Below are positions 62,996 to 64,000 of a stretch of DNA of 64,000 nt, in pieces. Location: positions 124,001-188,000 of the forward strand of contig NZ_MAEW01000010.1 in the NCBI RefSeq assembly GCF_002013375.1, in the 5' to 3' direction. The DNA comes from Mycobacterium sp. D16Q13. Its GTDB lineage: Bacteria; Actinomycetota; Actinomycetes; Mycobacteriales; Mycobacteriaceae. Under the pieces are notes generated by a model, which had not been told where the DNA came from, ran no database searches, and saw nothing but the letters and a program-made list of their open reading frames with translations. The position numbers and the translations under genes were made by a program. The first letter of the stretch is position 1, and every line of letters starts with the position of its first letter.

Positions 62996-64000
62996 CTAGC
63001 CGTGATGTTGGCCGTCGATCTCGCTGACCGTGGAGCCACCCGAAATACTCGGGTCCGCGGGGTAGACCTCCAAACCATGACCTGGCATTGAGGACTCCTC
63101 AGGTGGGCCGATCAGCGTTCCACCGAACCCGCCGAAACGTAAACCGCCCTCTCCAGGTTGCACGGGCGCAGGTGCAGGTGGTCGTGGCGCAGCGGGTGCC
63201 GGCGCAGCGCCTCCTCGGCCCGGGCCTGCTTCGGCAGGCACGCCACCACCACCAGAATTCAGTTCGGGATACAGCAGCTGGGTGCCAACAATCCTGATGG
63301 GTTCACCATTGAGCGTCGCCCTCGCTGGGTTTTCCGGTGTGACCAGGCGATCGAATGATTTCTGCGGTCCGGTTCGAACGCCACCGTCGCCCTTAGCCTC
63401 AAGCCCAAGATATTCGCCTGTGCGCCCCGTCGGCTCCAATCCGTCGTAGTAACGCCACTGCTCAGACCCGTCGGGGTTCGTAGCACCAGGAACGGTCGCC
63501 CGCACCTGATCCCGAGTGATCGGGATACGGGTCTGAGCCTCACGTTTATCCAGGGCTAGCTTTTCTTCCAGCTTGCCGTCGCGGCCGTCGTTGCCGCCCC
63601 GATAGGTCCCGTCATTGTTGCGGTTCGGATAGTTCGGGTTCGGGTCTTTCGGGTTGGGCGGGTCACCTGGCTTCGGGGTGGGAGTTTCGTGGTCAACGGC
63701 CGTAGCGGTTCCCGACAGAGGATCCGATTCACCCGCCGCGTCAGTTGGTGCGCCGCCCGACCCCATGCTGCTCACCGAGTTCACCGCACCAGAAGCTTGT
63801 GACGTCAGCTCTGCGCCCTGACCCACCATGTCCGTCACCTGCGAAGCCTGGTCATTGAGCTGGGTGAACTGCTCGGTCTGGGGTTTGAGTTGGGGGTTGG
63901 CGTCCCCGACCGCTTGAGCGACTTGATCTGCTTCTCCCTGAGCAGTTTTCACGATCTGACTGCCCGCATTGACCGCATCGGCCGTGCCCTGAATGCCTTG
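62996..64000 (-). CDS. T7SS-type polymorphic toxin with predicted PD-(D/E)xK nuclease domain, 5' end outside window
   Basis: The frame is open to the right edge, so the N-terminus is missing. The visible part has a helical export-like segment (QLNDQASQVTDMVGQGAELTS), a proline-rich linker (PTPKPGDPPNPKDPNPNYPN), a domain with WRYYDGLEPTG and GEYLGLEAKGDGG (D...E-x-K, EAK at 63400-63392), and a long alanine/proline tail. The D...ExK pattern suggests a nuclease. Toxins of this kind in actinobacteria are exported by type VII secretion. Having a long tail after the toxic domain is unusual. Confidence 0.72.
   Translation of the reverse strand, partial: QGIQGTADAVNAGSQIVKTAQGEADQVAQAVGDANPQLKPQTEQFTQLNDQASQVTDMVGQGAELTSQASGAVNSVSSMGSGGAPTDAAGESDPLSGTATAVDHETPTPKPGDPPNPKDPNPNYPNRNNDGTYRGGNDGRDGKLEEKLALDKREAQTRIPITRDQVRATVPGATNPDGSEQWRYYDGLEPTGRTGEYLGLEAKGDGGVRTGPQKSFDRLVTPENPARATLNGEPIRIVGTQLLYPELNSGGGGVPAEAGPGRGGAAPAPAAPRPPAPAPVQPGEGGLRFGGFGGTLIGPPEESSMPGHGLEVYPADPSISGGSTVSEIDGQHHG

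Larger units (their letters stand above)
53687..64000. mobile_element. Left part of an integrated element or genomic island
   Basis: Starts at the truncated tRNA-Ser and runs to the window end. Contents are an excisionase-like HTH protein 270 bases from the boundary, small zinc-ribbon proteins, orphan genes with altered composition, a DUF4132 protein, a divergent XRE switch and a toxin/immunity pair. No integrase, structural phage gene, relaxase or transposase is seen in this part, so phage, ICE or satellite cannot be separated. The region 53687-53955 and 55884-56185 show no gene I can support. Confidence 0.7.

Overview
The window is high-GC actinobacterial DNA, most likely from a rapidly growing mycobacterium of the Mycobacteroides abscessus/chelonae type. 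Several blocks follow the Mycobacterium tuberculosis gene order as I remember it: Prim-PolC and ligC (Rv3730c-Rv3731), tadA, its partner, tyrA, a glycolipid-binding protein and proZWVX (Rv3752c-Rv3759c), and hisC2 (Rv3772). Four intact tRNA genes (Ser-GGA, Ser-CGA, Arg-ACG, Ser-GCT) lie among them. The species is inferred, not proven.

1-9.1 kb holds accessory metabolism on the minus strand. Five tightly coupled genes (SRPBCC protein, AMP-forming ligase, FAD monooxygenase, a large FAD/NAD(P)-binding protein and a fumarase-superfamily lyase that runs off the left edge) have the gene types of the aspartate-nitrosuccinate (CreE/CreD) nitrite pathway with a CreM-type ligase. This is my strongest candidate for an undescribed biosynthetic system. 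A quinone-reductase-like MDR protein and a membrane-anchored esterase lie upstream. 9.2-21.2 kb carries an MFS exporter, membrane proteins, a GT87 mannosyltransferase coupled to Prim-PolC, divergent LigC, GluQRS, a fused solute-binding/permease ABC protein, a P450 and Tgt.

22-38.6 kb holds two tandem small secreted proteins, tadA/tyrA, an HxlR-methyltransferase pair with a clear operator, the proZWVX osmolyte importer, a TetR-SDR-dehydrogenase module, a ThrE-like exporter and an acyl-CoA dehydrogenase. 38.6-41.3 kb is a three-gene unit with a type VII secretion (T7SS)-like small protein, a 632-residue DUF1023 alpha/beta hydrolase and a lipoprotein; I read it as a possible effector/immunity set.

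45-53.5 kb looks like a sulfur-centred region: hisC, a TQXA-domain protein whose thioester cysteine is replaced, preceded by an apparently leaderless poly-cysteine leader peptide, and, divergently, a family 2A encapsulin shell gene overlapping its cysteine desulfurase cargo. A methyltransferase, a cysteine-containing HTH regulator, a cupin and an OsmC protein follow.

At 53632-53686 only the 3' part of a tRNA-Ser(UGA) remains, and sequence to its right changes character: an excisionase-like protein, small zinc-ribbon proteins, a lower-GC orphan, a GNAT, a DUF4132 protein, a divergent XRE switch, and a T7SS-type nuclease toxin convergent with a probable immunity gene. I interpret 53687 to the right edge as an integrated element whose integrase and far attachment site lie outside the window. 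Five convergent gene pairs across the chromosomal part share a single CTAG as both stop codons.
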